DNA of 64,000 nucleotides. Source: Burkholderiales bacterium (GTDB taxonomy: Bacteria; Pseudomonadota; Gammaproteobacteria; Burkholderiales; Burkholderiaceae_C). How positions within the stretch are numbered: the stretch's first letter is position 1; every line of letters starts with the position of its first letter. The notes beneath the pieces were generated by a model. It saw only the letters and a list, made by a program, of their open reading frames with translations. It had not been told where the DNA came from and did not search any database. The translations under genes and the position numbers were made by a program. The stretch spans positions 1 to 64,000 of the forward strand of contig RXJV01000008.1 of NCBI GenBank assembly GCA_003963075.1. Direction: 5' to 3'. Shown here piece by piece: positions 6,429-16,112 of this stretch.

Positions 6429-7850
6429 TCAGCCGCCCGCTGCGCCCGCCGCCTGCCAGCCGCCGCCCAGCGCCTTGACCAGCTGCGCCGTCGCGGCCCA
6501 CTGCGCGCCGCGCAGCTGCGCCAGCGCGCGCTCGGTGGCCAGCGGGGTGCGCTCGGCCTCGGTCACGTCGAGATAGCTGACCGCACCCTGGTCATAGCGG
6601 CTGCGCGCCACCTTCAGCGCCTCGGTGGCGGAGGCCAGCGTGCGGTGCTGCGCATCGACCACGGCGCCGCGGCCCTGCAGTTCGGCCAGCGCGTCATCCA
6701 CCTCGCGCAGTGCCTGCAGCATGCGGCCACGGAAGGCCGCGAGCGTCTCGTCGACCTGGGCCTTGGACTGCGCGAGGTTAGCCTGGTTGCGGCCGCCATC
6801 GAACAGCGGCAGCGAGATGCTGGGGCCGACGTTGTAGAGCCGCGCCGGGGCGGAGATCAGGTCGCCCAGCTCCTTGCTCTGGTAGCCGAAGCTGCCGGTC
6901 AGGCGGATGGACGGGTAGAAGGCCGCTTCGGCGATGCCGACCTGGGCCGTCGCGACATGCAGCTGCGCCAGGCTCTGGGCCAGGTCGGGGCGGCGCTGCA
7001 GCAGCTCGGAAGGCAGGCCGGCGCGGATCGCCGGCGGGGCATCGAGAGGCTTGGGCGCCTGCAGGCGGAGCTCGGCGGCGGCCTGCCCGGTCAGCGCAGC
7101 GATCTGGTTGAGCACCAGGCCCTGGCGGCGCGGCAGGTCGGCGAGGTCGGCCTCGGCCGAGGCGAGCTCGGCGCGCACGCGCTCCAGGTCCTGGGTGGTG
7201 GAAGCGCCGGCGTCGAAACGTGTCTGGGCGACCTTGAACGCGTTGGCCCGGCTGTCGCGCAGGCGCTGCAGGGACGCTGACTCATCGGCCAGCGCACGCC
7301 ACTGCCAGTAGGCGGCGGCAACATCGGCGGTCAGCGCGACACGGGCGGCCGCGGCGTCCAGCGAGGATGCATCGAGCTGGGCCTGGGCCGCCTCGGCCTG
7401 GCGCTTGACGCGGCCCCAGAGGTCGACCTCCCAACCGACCGAGGCCTGGATGCCGGTCTGCCAGCCCTCGAAGGTGATGGCCTTGCCGCCGAGCACCGGC
7501 GTGGTGACGGACTTGGCCGAGGTGCGCAGCGCGGTCTCGCTGGCACCGACGTCCACGCGAGGCAGCTCATCGGCACGGGTGGCGCCGAACACCGCACGGG
7601 CACGCTCGATGCGGGCAGCGGCGGCCGCGAGCGTCGGGCTGGCCTGCAGGGCCTGGGCCTCCAGCGCGTTGAGCTGGCTGTCGCCAAACATCAGCCACCA
7701 GTCGCGCTGCAGTTCAGCGCCAGGCAAGGCCGCGCTGCGGTAGGCGGCCGGTGTGTTGGTGGCGGGCGGCTGGTAGTTGGGGCCCAGCGTCGTGCAGGCG
7801 GCGAGCACCGCGGTGGCGACGAGGGTGAGGATGGTCTTGAGTCGGATCAT
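6429..7850 (-). CDS. Outer-membrane efflux lipoprotein, OprM/NodT family
   Basis: A 473-residue outer-membrane channel of tripartite efflux pumps. The N-terminus is a lipoprotein signal ending LAAC (Cys about residue 19), followed by the family start TTLGPNYQPPATNTPAAY. Two repeated outer-membrane-efflux-protein halves are visible, each with long Ala-rich coiled-coil helices; SLPLFDGGRNQANLAQSKAQ is the typical second-repeat motif. Length matches NodT/OprM. The gene starts 15 bases after the MFS gene and completes a pump with the two genes upstream. Substrate unknown; an EmrAB-type partner suggests hydrophobic or aromatic toxic compounds. Confidence 0.93.
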   Translation of the reverse strand: MIRLKTILTLVATAVLAACTTLGPNYQPPATNTPAAYRSAALPGAELQRDWWLMFGDSQLNALEAQALQASPTLAAAAARIERARAVFGATRADELPRVDVGASETALRTSAKSVTTPVLGGKAITFEGWQTGIQASVGWEVDLWGRVKRQAEAAQAQLDASSLDAAAARVALTADVAAAYWQWRALADESASLQRLRDSRANAFKVAQTRFDAGASTTQDLERVRAELASAEADLADLPRRQGLVLNQIAALTGQAAAELRLQAPKPLDAPPAIRAGLPSELLQRRPDLAQSLAQLHVATAQVGIAEAAFYPSIRLTGSFGYQSKELGDLISAPARLYNVGPSISLPLFDGGRNQANLAQSKAQVDETLAAFRGRMLQALREVDDALAELQGRGAVVDAQHRTLASATEALKVARSRYDQGAVSYLDVTEAERTPLATERALAQLRGAQWAATAQLVKALGGGWQAAGAAGG

Positions 7851-7865
7851 GTCGATCTCCCGAAT

Positions 7866-9449
7866 TCAGTGGGCAGCCTCGGCGGCACCGGCGCCACCGA
7901 GGACCTTGTTGCCAAGCCAGACGATGGCGATGCAGGCGCACAGCGAGACCCCGAGGATCAGGAAGGCGTCGTTGTAGGCCATCACGAAGCTGTCGCGGCG
8001 CACGATGTTGTCCAGCGCCTTGACCGCCATGTCCTGGGCGGCGGCCAGGTCCACGCCCTTGGCCGCGAAGTTCTGCGTCAGCGCATCGAGGCGGGCCTGG
8101 GTGCCGGGGTCGTAGAGGCTGACGGCCTCGCCGATGCGGTTGCTGTGCAGGTGCTCGCGGTTGGTCAGCAGCGTGGCCAGCGTGGCGATGCCCACCGAGC
8201 CGCCGAGGTTGCGCATCATGTTGAACATGCCCGAGGCGCTGGGCAGCAGCTGGGGCGGCACGCCGTTCACCGCGAAATTCGTCAGCGTGATCATGATCAG
8301 CGGCTGGCCCAGGGCGCGGACGATCTGCGCGGCGATCAGCTCGGGGCCGGCGGTGTCGGCGCTCATGTGGGTGTTCATGAAGCAGGACAGCGCGAACAGC
8401 GCCAGGCCCGCGCTCATCATGATGCGGTTGTCGACCTTGGTGGACACACGCGCCGCGAACGGCATGATGAACAGCTGCGGCAGGCCCATCCACATGATCA
8501 CGAGGCCGATCTGCATCGGCGTGTAGCTGGCGATCTGGCCGAGGTAGAGCGGCAGGATGAAGGCCGAGCCGTAGAGGCCCATGCCGGTGGTGAACGCGAT
8601 GAAGCCGGCGATCAGGAAGCTGGGGCGGCCGAGGATGTGCAGGTCGATGAAGGTGTTCTTGCGCGTCAGGCCGCGCCAGGCCCAGCCGTAGATGCCGCCC
8701 ACCGCCAGCACCGCCGCGGTGATGATGAAGCGGCTCTCGAACCAGTCCTTGGAATTGCCCTCCTCCAGCATCGCGGTCAGCGAGCCCAGGCCCACGGCCA
8801 TGAAGAGGATGCCCCACCAGTCCACATCGCGCAGCAGCTTGAGGTTCATCGGCTCCTTGTCGAGGCCGGCACTGACGCCCAGCATCAGCAGCACGCCGGG
8901 CACCCAGTTGATGTAGAAGATGCTGGGCCAGCCGTAGAGCTCGGTCAGATAGCCGCCGAAGGTGGGGCCCAGCGTGGGCGCCAGCGTGGCCGTCATGCCG
9001 AACAGCGCCAGGCCGATGGGCCGCTTCTTGAGCGGCAGTTTGCGCGTGACCAGCGTCATCGCCATCGGGATCATCACGCCGCCGGTGAAGCCCTGGGCCG
9101 CACGGAACACGATCATGCTCTCCAGGCTCCAGGCCATGCCGCAGAGCGTGCTGAACAGCAGGAAGAGCGCCACATTGGCGACCAGGTAGCGGCGCGTCGA
9201 GAACACCATCGCCAGGAAGCCGGCCAGCGGGATCACGACGATCTCGGCCACCAGGTAGGCGCTGGAGATCCAAGATCCCTCTTCCTGCGTGGCGGACAGC
9301 GCGCCGAGGATGTCCTTCAGCGAGGAGTTGGTGATGGCGATGTCCAGCACCGCCATGAAGGCGCCCAGCAGGCTGGACAGCACCGCCAGCCAGGTGCGCC
9401 CGCTGACCCGCTCGCCGGGGGGCGGGGGGAGGTAGTTTTCGTTGCCCAT
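7866..9449 (-). CDS. emrB: DHA2-family MFS multidrug permease, EmrB-like
   Basis: A 527-residue inner-membrane proton-driven exporter of the EmrB/QacA (14-helix DHA2) type. Family signatures: FMAVLDIAITNSSLKDILG in helix 1, WISSAYLVAEIVVIPLAGFL in helix 2, the antiporter motif APTLGPTFGGYLTELYGWPS in helix 5, and FYINWVPGVLL. A periplasmic loop precedes the last helix, as usual. It sits 6 bases after the membrane-fusion gene and 15 before the outer-membrane channel, forming one export machine. Drug specificity cannot be predicted. Confidence 0.95.
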   Translation of the reverse strand: MGNENYLPPPPGERVSGRTWLAVLSSLLGAFMAVLDIAITNSSLKDILGALSATQEEGSWISSAYLVAEIVVIPLAGFLAMVFSTRRYLVANVALFLLFSTLCGMAWSLESMIVFRAAQGFTGGVMIPMAMTLVTRKLPLKKRPIGLALFGMTATLAPTLGPTFGGYLTELYGWPSIFYINWVPGVLLMLGVSAGLDKEPMNLKLLRDVDWWGILFMAVGLGSLTAMLEEGNSKDWFESRFIITAAVLAVGGIYGWAWRGLTRKNTFIDLHILGRPSFLIAGFIAFTTGMGLYGSAFILPLYLGQIASYTPMQIGLVIMWMGLPQLFIMPFAARVSTKVDNRIMMSAGLALFALSCFMNTHMSADTAGPELIAAQIVRALGQPLIMITLTNFAVNGVPPQLLPSASGMFNMMRNLGGSVGIATLATLLTNREHLHSNRIGEAVSLYDPGTQARLDALTQNFAAKGVDLAAAQDMAVKALDNIVRRDSFVMAYNDAFLILGVSLCACIAIVWLGNKVLGGAGAAEAAH

Positions 9450-9455
9450 CGCGAG

Positions 9456-10559
9456 TTACTCGCTCAGCTCAACTTCCACCTGCACCGACAGCCCCGGCAC
9501 GATGCGGCTGGCGGCCTCGCCGAGGGCCTTCAGGCTCTGGGGCTCGAACACCAGCTTGACCGGCACGCGCTGGACGATCTTCGTGAAGTTGCCGGTGGCG
9601 TTGTCCGGCGGCAGCAGCGCAAAGCTGGCGCCCGAGGCCGGCGAGAAGCTGTCGACCTTGGCGAGCAGGTCAGTGCCGGGGAAGGCGTCCACCTTCACAT
9701 GCACCTTCTGGCCGGGCTTCATGCGGGCCAGCTGGGTTTCCTTGAAGTTGGCGACGATCCAGGTCTCGGGCTCGACGATGGCCGCCAGCTGCTGGCCGGC
9801 CTGCACGCGCTGGCCCACCTCGACCGTGCGCTTGCCGATGCGGCCGTCGCTGGACGCCCTCACCTCGACATAGCCGAGCTGGTTCTGCGCATCCTTCAGC
9901 TGGGCCTGGGTGGCGGTCTTCTGGGCCTGGGCCGACAGGCGGCTGCTTTCGGCGGCGACGACGGCTTCCTTGGCCGCCGCGGCACTGGCCTTCTTGGCTG
10001 CCAGGTCGGCACGGGCCACATCGCGCGCGGCCAGGGCGGCATCCAGCTCCTGCTTGGAGGTGGCGCGCAGCTCGGCGCTGAACAGCGCCTGGCTGCGCTT
10101 GGCGTCCAGCTCGGTGCGGGCCAGCACGGCTTCAGCCTGGGCGACCTGCGAGGCGGTGGCCGCCGCCTGCGCCTTGGCCTGGGCGATCTGCGCCGCGCTG
10201 GTCGCAATGGCGGCATCGGCCTGGGCGATCTGGGCCTTCAGCCGCTCGACCTGCACCGCGGCATCGGCCGGGTCCAGGCGCAGGAGCACGTCGCCGGCCT
10301 TCACCAGCGCGTTGTCCTGCATGCGCATCTCGGTGACGACGCCGGCCACGCGGGTGGCCACCGGGTGCAGCCGGCCGGCGATGAAGGCGTTGTCGGTTTC
10401 CACCAGATGCTGGCTGCGCCACCACATCCGGCCGCCGATGCCGATGCCGCCCACGAGCAGAAGCGCGCCGATCACCAGCAGCGGCACCGGCGGGCCGCTC
10501 TTCTTGACCGGCTCGGCGGGCTTGGGCGCGGCGGCGGTGTGTTCGTGCGGAGCGTTCAT
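9456..10559 (-). CDS. emrA: HlyD-family membrane fusion protein, EmrA-like
   Basis: A 367-residue periplasmic adaptor with one N-terminal membrane anchor (VPLLVIGALLLVGGIGIGG, about residues 27-45) after a Pro/Ala cytoplasmic tail. The biotinyl-lipoyl half-motifs (TDNAFIAGRLHPVATRVAGV, then VRASSDGRIGKRTVEVGQRV) flank a long Ala/Gln coiled-coil hairpin. It bridges the MFS permease and the outer-membrane channel. Its start overlaps the pirin stop by 4 bases, which ties the pirin to this operon. Confidence 0.94.
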   Translation of the reverse strand: MNAPHEHTAAAPKPAEPVKKSGPPVPLLVIGALLLVGGIGIGGRMWWRSQHLVETDNAFIAGRLHPVATRVAGVVTEMRMQDNALVKAGDVLLRLDPADAAVQVERLKAQIAQADAAIATSAAQIAQAKAQAAATASQVAQAEAVLARTELDAKRSQALFSAELRATSKQELDAALAARDVARADLAAKKASAAAAKEAVVAAESSRLSAQAQKTATQAQLKDAQNQLGYVEVRASSDGRIGKRTVEVGQRVQAGQQLAAIVEPETWIVANFKETQLARMKPGQKVHVKVDAFPGTDLLAKVDSFSPASGASFALLPPDNATGNFTKIVQRVPVKLVFEPQSLKALGEAASRIVPGLSVQVEVELSE

Positions 10560-11398
10560 GGCGGGGTGTCCTTGTTGTCGGTGTTGGAGGTGGTTCGAGG
10601 GCTGAGGCGGCCCATGCCGCCGGACTGGAAGCGCTGCAGCGCGGCCACGACCTGGCCCTCGTCACTCATGACGAAGGGCCCGTGGCGCACCAGGGGTTCA
10701 TGCAAGGGCCGGCCGGAGAAGCAGGCCAGGCGCAGGCCCGTCTCGGCCTCGACCGTGGCCGCGCCGCCGAGCGGCAGGCTGAGCGCGCGGCCCGCGGACA
10801 GCGGCAGATCGGCCGCGCTGCCATGGCCCTGGATGACGACGGCAAAGCCCTGTTCGTCGTCGCGCAGCTGGAGGTCGAAGCGCGCGCCGGCATCGATGTC
10901 GACAACGGCCAGCGCGGCCGGCCACGGCAGGGCCAGCTCGGCCGTGCCGCCAAACACCTGCACCGACCGCCAGCCGGCGCCCACGCGGCGCGGCATCTGC
11001 TCGGCCGGCAGGCGCATCACCGCGGGCGCGCGCAACTTCTGCTCGGCCGGCAGGTTGACGAAGATCTGCAGCCCGTGGGCCTCGCGCCCCGCTTCGGCCG
11101 GGAATTCGTCGTGCATCACGCCGCGCCCGGCCAGGGTCCAGTGCAGGCCGCCGGGCAGGATCTCGTGCTCGCCGCCCAGCGAGTCGCGGCTGACCAGCGC
11201 CGTGGACGAGTCGTCGAACAGGTAGGTGACCGCCGAGAAGCCGGCATGCGGATGCGGCGCGAATGCCGGCTCGCGCATCCGGAAATGGTCGACCATGATG
11301 AACGGGTCGAGCAGCGCCACCGGCTCCCGCCAGCCCTCGGCCTCGAAGCCGGCGCCGATGCGGTGCCGATGAGCTTGCAACAGGTGGGCGGTTGACAT
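10556..11398 (-). CDS. Pirin family protein
   Basis: A 280-residue bicupin. The ATG at 11398 is preferred to one 27 bases upstream because MSTAHLLQ leads directly into the domain. Metal-ligand positions of the N-terminal cupin are present: HPHAGFSAVTYLF, a later His in GVMHDE, and the Glu that follows. Bacterial pirins are Fe-binding; some have quercetinase-like activity and others act as redox-sensing cofactors, so the reaction here is open. It is the first gene of a pirin-emrA-emrB-oprM operon and is divergent from a LysR regulator, suggesting a shared response to an aromatic compound. Confidence 0.9.
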   Translation of the reverse strand: MSTAHLLQAHRHRIGAGFEAEGWREPVALLDPFIMVDHFRMREPAFAPHPHAGFSAVTYLFDDSSTALVSRDSLGGEHEILPGGLHWTLAGRGVMHDEFPAEAGREAHGLQIFVNLPAEQKLRAPAVMRLPAEQMPRRVGAGWRSVQVFGGTAELALPWPAALAVVDIDAGARFDLQLRDDEQGFAVVIQGHGSAADLPLSAGRALSLPLGGAATVEAETGLRLACFSGRPLHEPLVRHGPFVMSDEGQVVAALQRFQSGGMGRLSPRTTSNTDNKDTPP

Positions 11399-11450
11399 CG
11401 TGGCCGCGACTGTAGAGAGTTCCATTTCCTGAGAAAAGCTTCAAATCTCA

Positions 11451-11461
11451 AACGGACCGTT
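11451..11461. promoter_or_regulatory. Candidate operator between pirin and LysR genes
   Basis: An 11-bp perfect palindrome, AACGG-A-CCGTT, lies near the centre of the 143-base divergent intergenic region. LysR regulators typically bind such sites in front of the operon they control and repress their own gene. The site is seen directly; the assignment to this LysR is inferred. Confidence 0.35.
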
Positions 11462-11541
11462 CCGGAAACGAAACGAAATAAAACGCGACACGCCGTCGGT
11501 CCGGCCGGCATGCTGTCGGCCCCGAAGGCGCACATCACCCC

Positions 11542-12489
11542 ATGAAGATCGACGATCTGCTGCTGCTCGCCCAGGTCCACCGGGCCGGCTCGCTGTCCGA
11601 GGCCTCGCGCCAGCTCGACCTGCCCAAGGCGACGCTGAGCCGCCGGCTGGCGGCACTGGAGACCTCGGTGGGCGCCCGCCTCTTCGTGCCCGGCGCGAGC
11701 CGGCTGACGCTGACCGAGCTGGGCGAGCAGCTGGCCGAGCGGGCCGCGAGGCACGACGAAGACATCGCCGAAACGCGGCAATGGCTGGCCTCGCGCGAGG
11801 CCACGCCCCAGGGGCGGCTGCGCGTGTCGGTCCCTTCCGAGTTCGCGATGCTGGTGCTGGCGGAAAGCCTCTCGCGCTTCGTCCGCCGCTACCCCCGGGT
11901 GGAACTGGAGCTGGACACCACGCCGCGCCGCGTCGACCTCTTCAACGAGCCCTATGACGTGGCGGTGCGCATGGGGCCGGTGGACGAGCCGGAGTTGATT
12001 GCCCGCCAGTACATGCGGCTGGAGCGGGGCCTGTATGCCAGCCCGGTCTATCTGCAGTCGCGCCCGGCGCCGCAGACACCGGCCGACCTGGCGGCACATG
12101 ACTTCGTCGTGCTGACCCAGGCCAAGGACGCCCACAAGCGGCGGCTGCAGAACGGCACGCAGACGGCCGACATCGCCCTGCGCGGGCCGCTGGAGGCCAA
12201 CTCCATCGGCCTGGTGTTGTCGCTGACGCGCGCGGGCGGCGGCATCGGCAGCTTTCCCTTTGGCATGGTGGCATCGGAGGTCGAGGCCGGCACGCTGGTG
12301 CCGGTGCTGCCGGACTGGCGCTTCGAGCCCCTGCCCGTCTACCTGCTCACCGCAAGCCGCCGGCTGATGCCGGCCAAGACCCGGGCCTTCATCGACCACC
12401 TGTTCGAGACCACGCCGGACTGGGCCAAGGGCGCCCTGCTCGGGCTGCCCGACCAGGCGGCCTCGCCCCGGCCACGCCCAGCGCCCTGA
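11542..12489 (+). CDS. LysR-family transcriptional regulator
   Basis: A 315-residue regulator. The N-terminal winged helix-turn-helix (residues 1-60) reads KIDDLLLLAQVHRAGSLSEA and LPKATLSRRLAALETSVGAR, followed by the substrate-binding domain (RLRVSVPSEFAMLVLAESLS onward). It belongs to the group with DLFNEPYDVAVRMGPVDEP, resembling AaeR/DmlR-type regulators that often sense aromatic acids. It is divergent from the pirin/efflux operon across 143 bases and is the obvious candidate controller. The effector is unknown. Confidence 0.92.
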   Translation: MKIDDLLLLAQVHRAGSLSEASRQLDLPKATLSRRLAALETSVGARLFVPGASRLTLTELGEQLAERAARHDEDIAETRQWLASREATPQGRLRVSVPSEFAMLVLAESLSRFVRRYPRVELELDTTPRRVDLFNEPYDVAVRMGPVDEPELIARQYMRLERGLYASPVYLQSRPAPQTPADLAAHDFVVLTQAKDAHKRRLQNGTQTADIALRGPLEANSIGLVLSLTRAGGGIGSFPFGMVASEVEAGTLVPVLPDWRFEPLPVYLLTASRRLMPAKTRAFIDHLFETTPDWAKGALLGLPDQAASPRPRPAP

Positions 12490-12598
12490 GGCCGTGCCTG
12501 CACCGAGGCGGTTCCAGCGGGGTCGCAGCCATCGATTGACAGGCAGTTGGATTTAACCGACACCATCAGGGTCCGCCTGCCGCTATGGTGCCGCCGCC

Positions 12599-13273
12599 AT
12601 GAGCCCTCCCACCGTTTTCCCGCACAACGAGCCGCGCCGACGCCTCTGGGATATTTCCCCGCCGGTCGCCGCCGACTCGCCAATCTTTCCGGGCGACGAG
12701 GCCTACCGGCTGCGCTGGACCGCGCGCCGCTCGCCCGACTGCCCCGTCAACCTCAGCGCGCTGACGCTGTCACCGCATGTCGGCGCCCATGCCGATGCGC
12801 CACTGCACTATGCCGACGACGCGCCGTCCATCGACCAGGTCGACCTGCACGCCTATCTCGGCCCCTGCCGGGTCATTCATGCCCTCGGCGCAGCGCCGCT
12901 GATCACCATCGAGCACCTGCGCCACGCCGAAGACCGGCTGCCGCCGCGCGTGCTGGTGCGCTGCTGCGGCAAGGCCGACACGGCGTGGAACCCGGCCTTC
13001 ACGGCCTACGCACCCGAGGCCATTGCCTGGCTGGCCGAGCGCGGCGTGCGCCTGATCGGCATCGACACGCCGAGCGTGGACCCAGCCACCAGCAAGACGC
13101 TGGACAGCCACCAACTGCTCAAACACTACGATCTGCGCGTGCTGGAGAACTTGGTCCTCGACGAGGTCACCGAGGGAGACTACGAACTGATCGCCCTGCC
13201 ACTGAAACTCCACGGCGCCTGCGCGTCGCCTGTGCGTGCCATCCTGAGGGAGCTGCCCGATGAATCTCGATGA
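12599..13273 (+). CDS. kynB: Kynurenine formamidase (arylformamidase)
   Basis: A 224-residue cyclase-family metal hydrolase that converts N-formyl-L-kynurenine to kynurenine plus formate. It begins with the family pattern LWDISPPVAADSPIFPGD and carries the metal-binding HVGAHADAPLH motif near residue 60, then the conserved GIDTPSVDP toward the end. Length is close to known KynB. It overlaps the kynU start by 14 bases, a coupled arrangement typical of kynBUA. The 109-base leader holds a perfect TTGACA (12536-12541), but no good -10 at 16-18 bases. Confidence 0.95.
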   Translation: MSPPTVFPHNEPRRRLWDISPPVAADSPIFPGDEAYRLRWTARRSPDCPVNLSALTLSPHVGAHADAPLHYADDAPSIDQVDLHAYLGPCRVIHALGAAPLITIEHLRHAEDRLPPRVLVRCCGKADTAWNPAFTAYAPEAIAWLAERGVRLIGIDTPSVDPATSKTLDSHQLLKHYDLRVLENLVLDEVTEGDYELIALPLKLHGACASPVRAILRELPDESR

Positions 13274-14513
13274 TGCCCAGCGGCTTGACGCCGCCGACCC
13301 CCTGCGCAGCCTGCGCGATCTCTTCACGCTGCCCGAGGGCGTGACCTATCTGGACGGCAACTCGCTCGGCGCCCTGCCCAAGGCCACGCCGGCACGCGTG
13401 CAGCGCGCGGTCGAGCAGGAATGGGGCCAGGGCCTCATCAAGAGCTGGAACACGGCCGGATGGATCGACCTGCCGCGGCGCCTCGGTGACCGGCTGGCGC
13501 CCTGGCTGGGCGCCCGGCCGGGCGAGGTGCTGGTGGCGGACTCGACCTCGGCCAACCTCTACAAGGTGCTGCACGCCGCGCTGCAATTGCAGCAGGGCCA
13601 GCGCAAGGTCGTGGTCAGCGAGCGCAGCAACTTCCCGACCGACAACTACATCGCGCAGAGCGTGGCCCGAGCCCATGGCGGCGAACTCATCCTCGCCGAG
13701 ACGCCGGAGGACATCCCGCCGCTGCTCGACGAGCGCTGTGCAGTGCTGATGCTGACCCATGTGAACTACCGCACCGGCCGCATGCACGACATGGGGCTGC
13801 TGACGCGCTGGGCCCACCAGGCGGGCGCGCTCGCCGTCTGGGACCTGGCCCACAGCGCCGGCGCGGTGCCGATCGACCTGCTCGGCGCGGCGGCCGATTT
13901 CGCGGTGGGCTGCGGCTACAAATACCTCAACGGCGGCCCCGGCGCGCCGGCCTTCGTCTGGATGCACCCGCGTCACGAGGGCCAGGTGTGGCAGCCGCTG
14001 ACCGGCTGGCTCGGGCATGCCAATCCGTTTGACTTCGACAGCGAATACCAGCCCGCACCGGGCATCCAGCAGTTCCAGTGCGGCACGCCCGGCGTGCTGT
14101 CGATGACCGGCCTGGACACCGCATTGGACGTGTTCGATGCCGCCCAGAAGCTCGGCGGCATCAAGGCCTTGCGCAACAAGTCGCTGGCGCTGACCGAGGC
14201 CTTCATTGACACCGTCGAGGCCCGCGTGCCCGAGGCCGTGATCGCAACACCGCGCGACGCCGGCCTGCGCGGCTCGCAGGTGTCGTTCTCGCTGCCGCAC
14301 GGCATCGATGGCTATGCCGTGATGCAGGCACTGATCGCGCGCGGCGTGATCGGCGACTTCCGCGCCGGCGTGCCCGAACTGCTGCGCTTCGGCTTCGCGC
14401 CGCTGTACAACGGCTTTGCCGATGTGGTCCGTGCGGTAGAAGCGATGGCGGACATCGTCGCCAGCCAGTCCTGGAACACGCCGGAGTTCACCAGCCGCGC
14501 CAAGGTGACCTGA
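13260..14513 (+). CDS. kynU: Kynureninase
   Basis: A 417-residue PLP enzyme that cleaves kynurenine to anthranilate and alanine. Recognisable motifs are [11 protein letters not shown] near residue 25, the phosphate-binding [10 protein letters not shown] region, [11 protein letters not shown] with the PLP-contacting Asp, and [14 protein letters not shown] containing the Schiff-base lysine. Length matches the family. It lies between kynB and kynA and has its own start inside the end of kynB. Anthranilate from this step can feed tryptophan resynthesis, quinolone-type products or catabolism; no anthranilate-degrading genes are in the window. Confidence 0.97.
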   Translation: MNLDDAQRLDAADPLRSLRDLFTLPEGVTYLDGNSLGALPKATPARVQRAVEQEWGQGLIKSWNTAGWIDLPRRLGDRLAPWLGARPGEVLVADSTSANLYKVLHAALQLQQGQRKVVVSERSNFPTDNYIAQSVARAHGGELILAETPEDIPPLLDERCAVLMLTHVNYRTGRMHDMGLLTRWAHQAGALAVWDLAHSAGAVPIDLLGAAADFAVGCGYKYLNGGPGAPAFVWMHPRHEGQVWQPLTGWLGHANPFDFDSEYQPAPGIQQFQCGTPGVLSMTGLDTALDVFDAAQKLGGIKALRNKSLALTEAFIDTVEARVPEAVIATPRDAGLRGSQVSFSLPHGIDGYAVMQALIARGVIGDFRAGVPELLRFGFAPLYNGFADVVRAVEAMADIVASQSWNTPEFTSRAKVT

Positions 14514-14515
14514 GC

Positions 14516-15343
14516 ATGAGCACGATCGAACACCACGGCGCCCAGCTCGACTTTTCAAAGGACATGAGCTATGGCGACTACCTGCAGCTCGATGCCATCC
14601 TGAACGCCCAGCAGCCGCTCTCGCCCGACCACAACGAGATGCTTTTCATCGTGCAGCACCAGACATCGGAGCTGTGGATGAAGCTGATGCTGCATGAACT
14701 GCAGGCCGCGGTCGCGCATGTGGCCACGGACAAGCTGCCCGAGGCCTTCAAGATGCTGGCCCGGGTGTCGCGCATCATGGAGCAGCTGGTGCACGCCTGG
14801 GACGTGCTCGCGACGATGACGCCGCCGGAGTACAGCGCCATCCGCCCCTACCTGGCCCGCAGCAGCGGCTTCCAGAGCGCGCAATACCGCCGCATCGAAT
14901 TCATGCTCGGCAACAAGAACCCGGCGATGCTCAAGCCCCATGAGCACCGGCCCGACCTGCTCGCGCTGGTGCAGCAGGCCTATCAGGCGCCGTCGCTCTA
15001 CGACGAGGTGCTGCAGCTGCTCGCACGTCGCGGCATCGAGGTGCCGGCGGCGCGGCTGCAGCGCGACTGGACCGAGCCCTGTGGCGCCGACGAGGGCGTC
15101 AAACAGGCCTGGCTGACCGTCTACCGCGACCCGCAGGCGCACTGGGACCTCTACCAGATGGGCGAGGAGCTGGTGGACCTGGAAGACGCCTTCCGGCTCT
15201 GGCGCTTCCGCCATGTGACGACGGTGGAACGCGTCATCGGCTTCAAGCGCGGCACCGGCGGCACCGGCGGCGTCAGCTACCTGCGCAAGATGCTGGATGT
15301 GGTGCTGTTCCCGGAACTGTGGGCCTTGCGCACGGAGCTGTAG
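14516..15343 (+). CDS. kynA: Tryptophan 2,3-dioxygenase
   Basis: A 275-residue haem dioxygenase that opens the indole ring of L-tryptophan to N-formylkynurenine, the first step of the pathway. Conserved stretches include [59 protein letters not shown] and the C-terminal [20 protein letters not shown], which contains the haem-ligand His region and the substrate loop [11 protein letters not shown]. It starts 2 bases after kynU, so the three genes form one transcript in the order kynB-kynU-kynA, opposite to pathway order. Confidence 0.97.
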   Translation: MSTIEHHGAQLDFSKDMSYGDYLQLDAILNAQQPLSPDHNEMLFIVQHQTSELWMKLMLHELQAAVAHVATDKLPEAFKMLARVSRIMEQLVHAWDVLATMTPPEYSAIRPYLARSSGFQSAQYRRIEFMLGNKNPAMLKPHEHRPDLLALVQQAYQAPSLYDEVLQLLARRGIEVPAARLQRDWTEPCGADEGVKQAWLTVYRDPQAHWDLYQMGEELVDLEDAFRLWRFRHVTTVERVIGFKRGTGGTGGVSYLRKMLDVVLFPELWALRTEL

Positions 15344-15371
15344 CCCGCTGCAGCCCGGCAGGACGCCACGG

Positions 15372-15872
15372 TCACACGCCGTCGCTCTTGCCGCCCGGGT
15401 CCTGCAGCGGCTGCACCGAGGCCGGCGCAGGCGCCAGGCGGCGCACCACCTCGATCGTTTCCCAGAGGATGGGATCGTCCTCCGAGAACACCTGGCCGTC
15501 GCGCGCCGCCTTGTCGCGGTACCAGGCACGGTTGGCCTGCAGCCACCAGGCCCGCGTGCGCTCGCCTTCGCCATAGACCCAGGCCATCGTGTCCGTGACA
15601 TCGGCGAAGCGCACCGGCTCCACCGAAATGGTCTGCACGATGGCCACCGGTTCGCCGCGCCCATTCAGCAGCACCGACAGGGCGCCGACGAAGGGAATGC
15701 GGCCATCCGGGTAGTCCCAATAGGGCGAAGACGTGGCCGTCTTGACCCCGCTGAGGATCAGGGCGGCTCCCTGGTCTGCCAGTTCGGCATGGCCACCGAT
15801 GGAGATCGGCAGGTAGTAGCGGGCCTGCTCCCCAGGGAAGGCCGCTTCCAGGATGTCGTGATGAAGGTCCAT
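15372..15872 (-). CDS. ASCH-domain protein
   Basis: A 166-residue protein starting MDLHHDILEAAFPGEQARYY; the frame is open further upstream but this ATG gives the standard N-terminus. The ASCH-type core is recognisable: ALILSGVKTATSSPYWDYP (the SGxKTaT motif), PFVGALSVLLNGRGEPVAIV, and the later EGERTRAWWLQANRAWYRDK. ASCH folds relate to PUA domains and are thought to bind RNA; some bacterial members such as YqfB hydrolyse N4-acetylcytidine. This is the longer YhfF-like type of unknown substrate. It is convergent with kynA across 28 bases. Confidence 0.8.
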   Translation of the reverse strand: MDLHHDILEAAFPGEQARYYLPISIGGHAELADQGAALILSGVKTATSSPYWDYPDGRIPFVGALSVLLNGRGEPVAIVQTISVEPVRFADVTDTMAWVYGEGERTRAWWLQANRAWYRDKAARDGQVFSEDDPILWETIEVVRRLAPAPASVQPLQDPGGKSDGV

Positions 15873-16112
15873 GGTGTCGGTGAGGCGTGTCGGCAGCGGT
15901 GAGTGCGCGGCTGGGTGGCCGCTTGCTGCGCATGGTGTCACGGACCGGTGGCCGGGCATCCCCAATGGGATGGAAGGACCGGTCTTGCATTGCCGGGCCA
16001 GCGGGGCGACGCGCCCGCGGCGGCGCATGGAGGCCACCGCGGCTGGCCGCCGAGGCGCCGGGCCGCGGCAAAAAACTAAACTCACGGCTTCCACTCAGAC
16101 AAGGTCCTGCCC

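Noticed and set aside
7869-11225. A 1118-codon open frame on the plus strand opposite the efflux operon
   Set aside because: It is antisense to three well-supported efflux genes and part of the pirin. The product is Arg/His/Gln/Gly-rich with no domain, a typical high-GC shadow frame.
12536-12564. TTGACA before kynB as a sigma70 promoter
   Set aside because: The -35 is perfect, but no acceptable -10 is found at 16-18 bases, so the promoter is not called as a feature.
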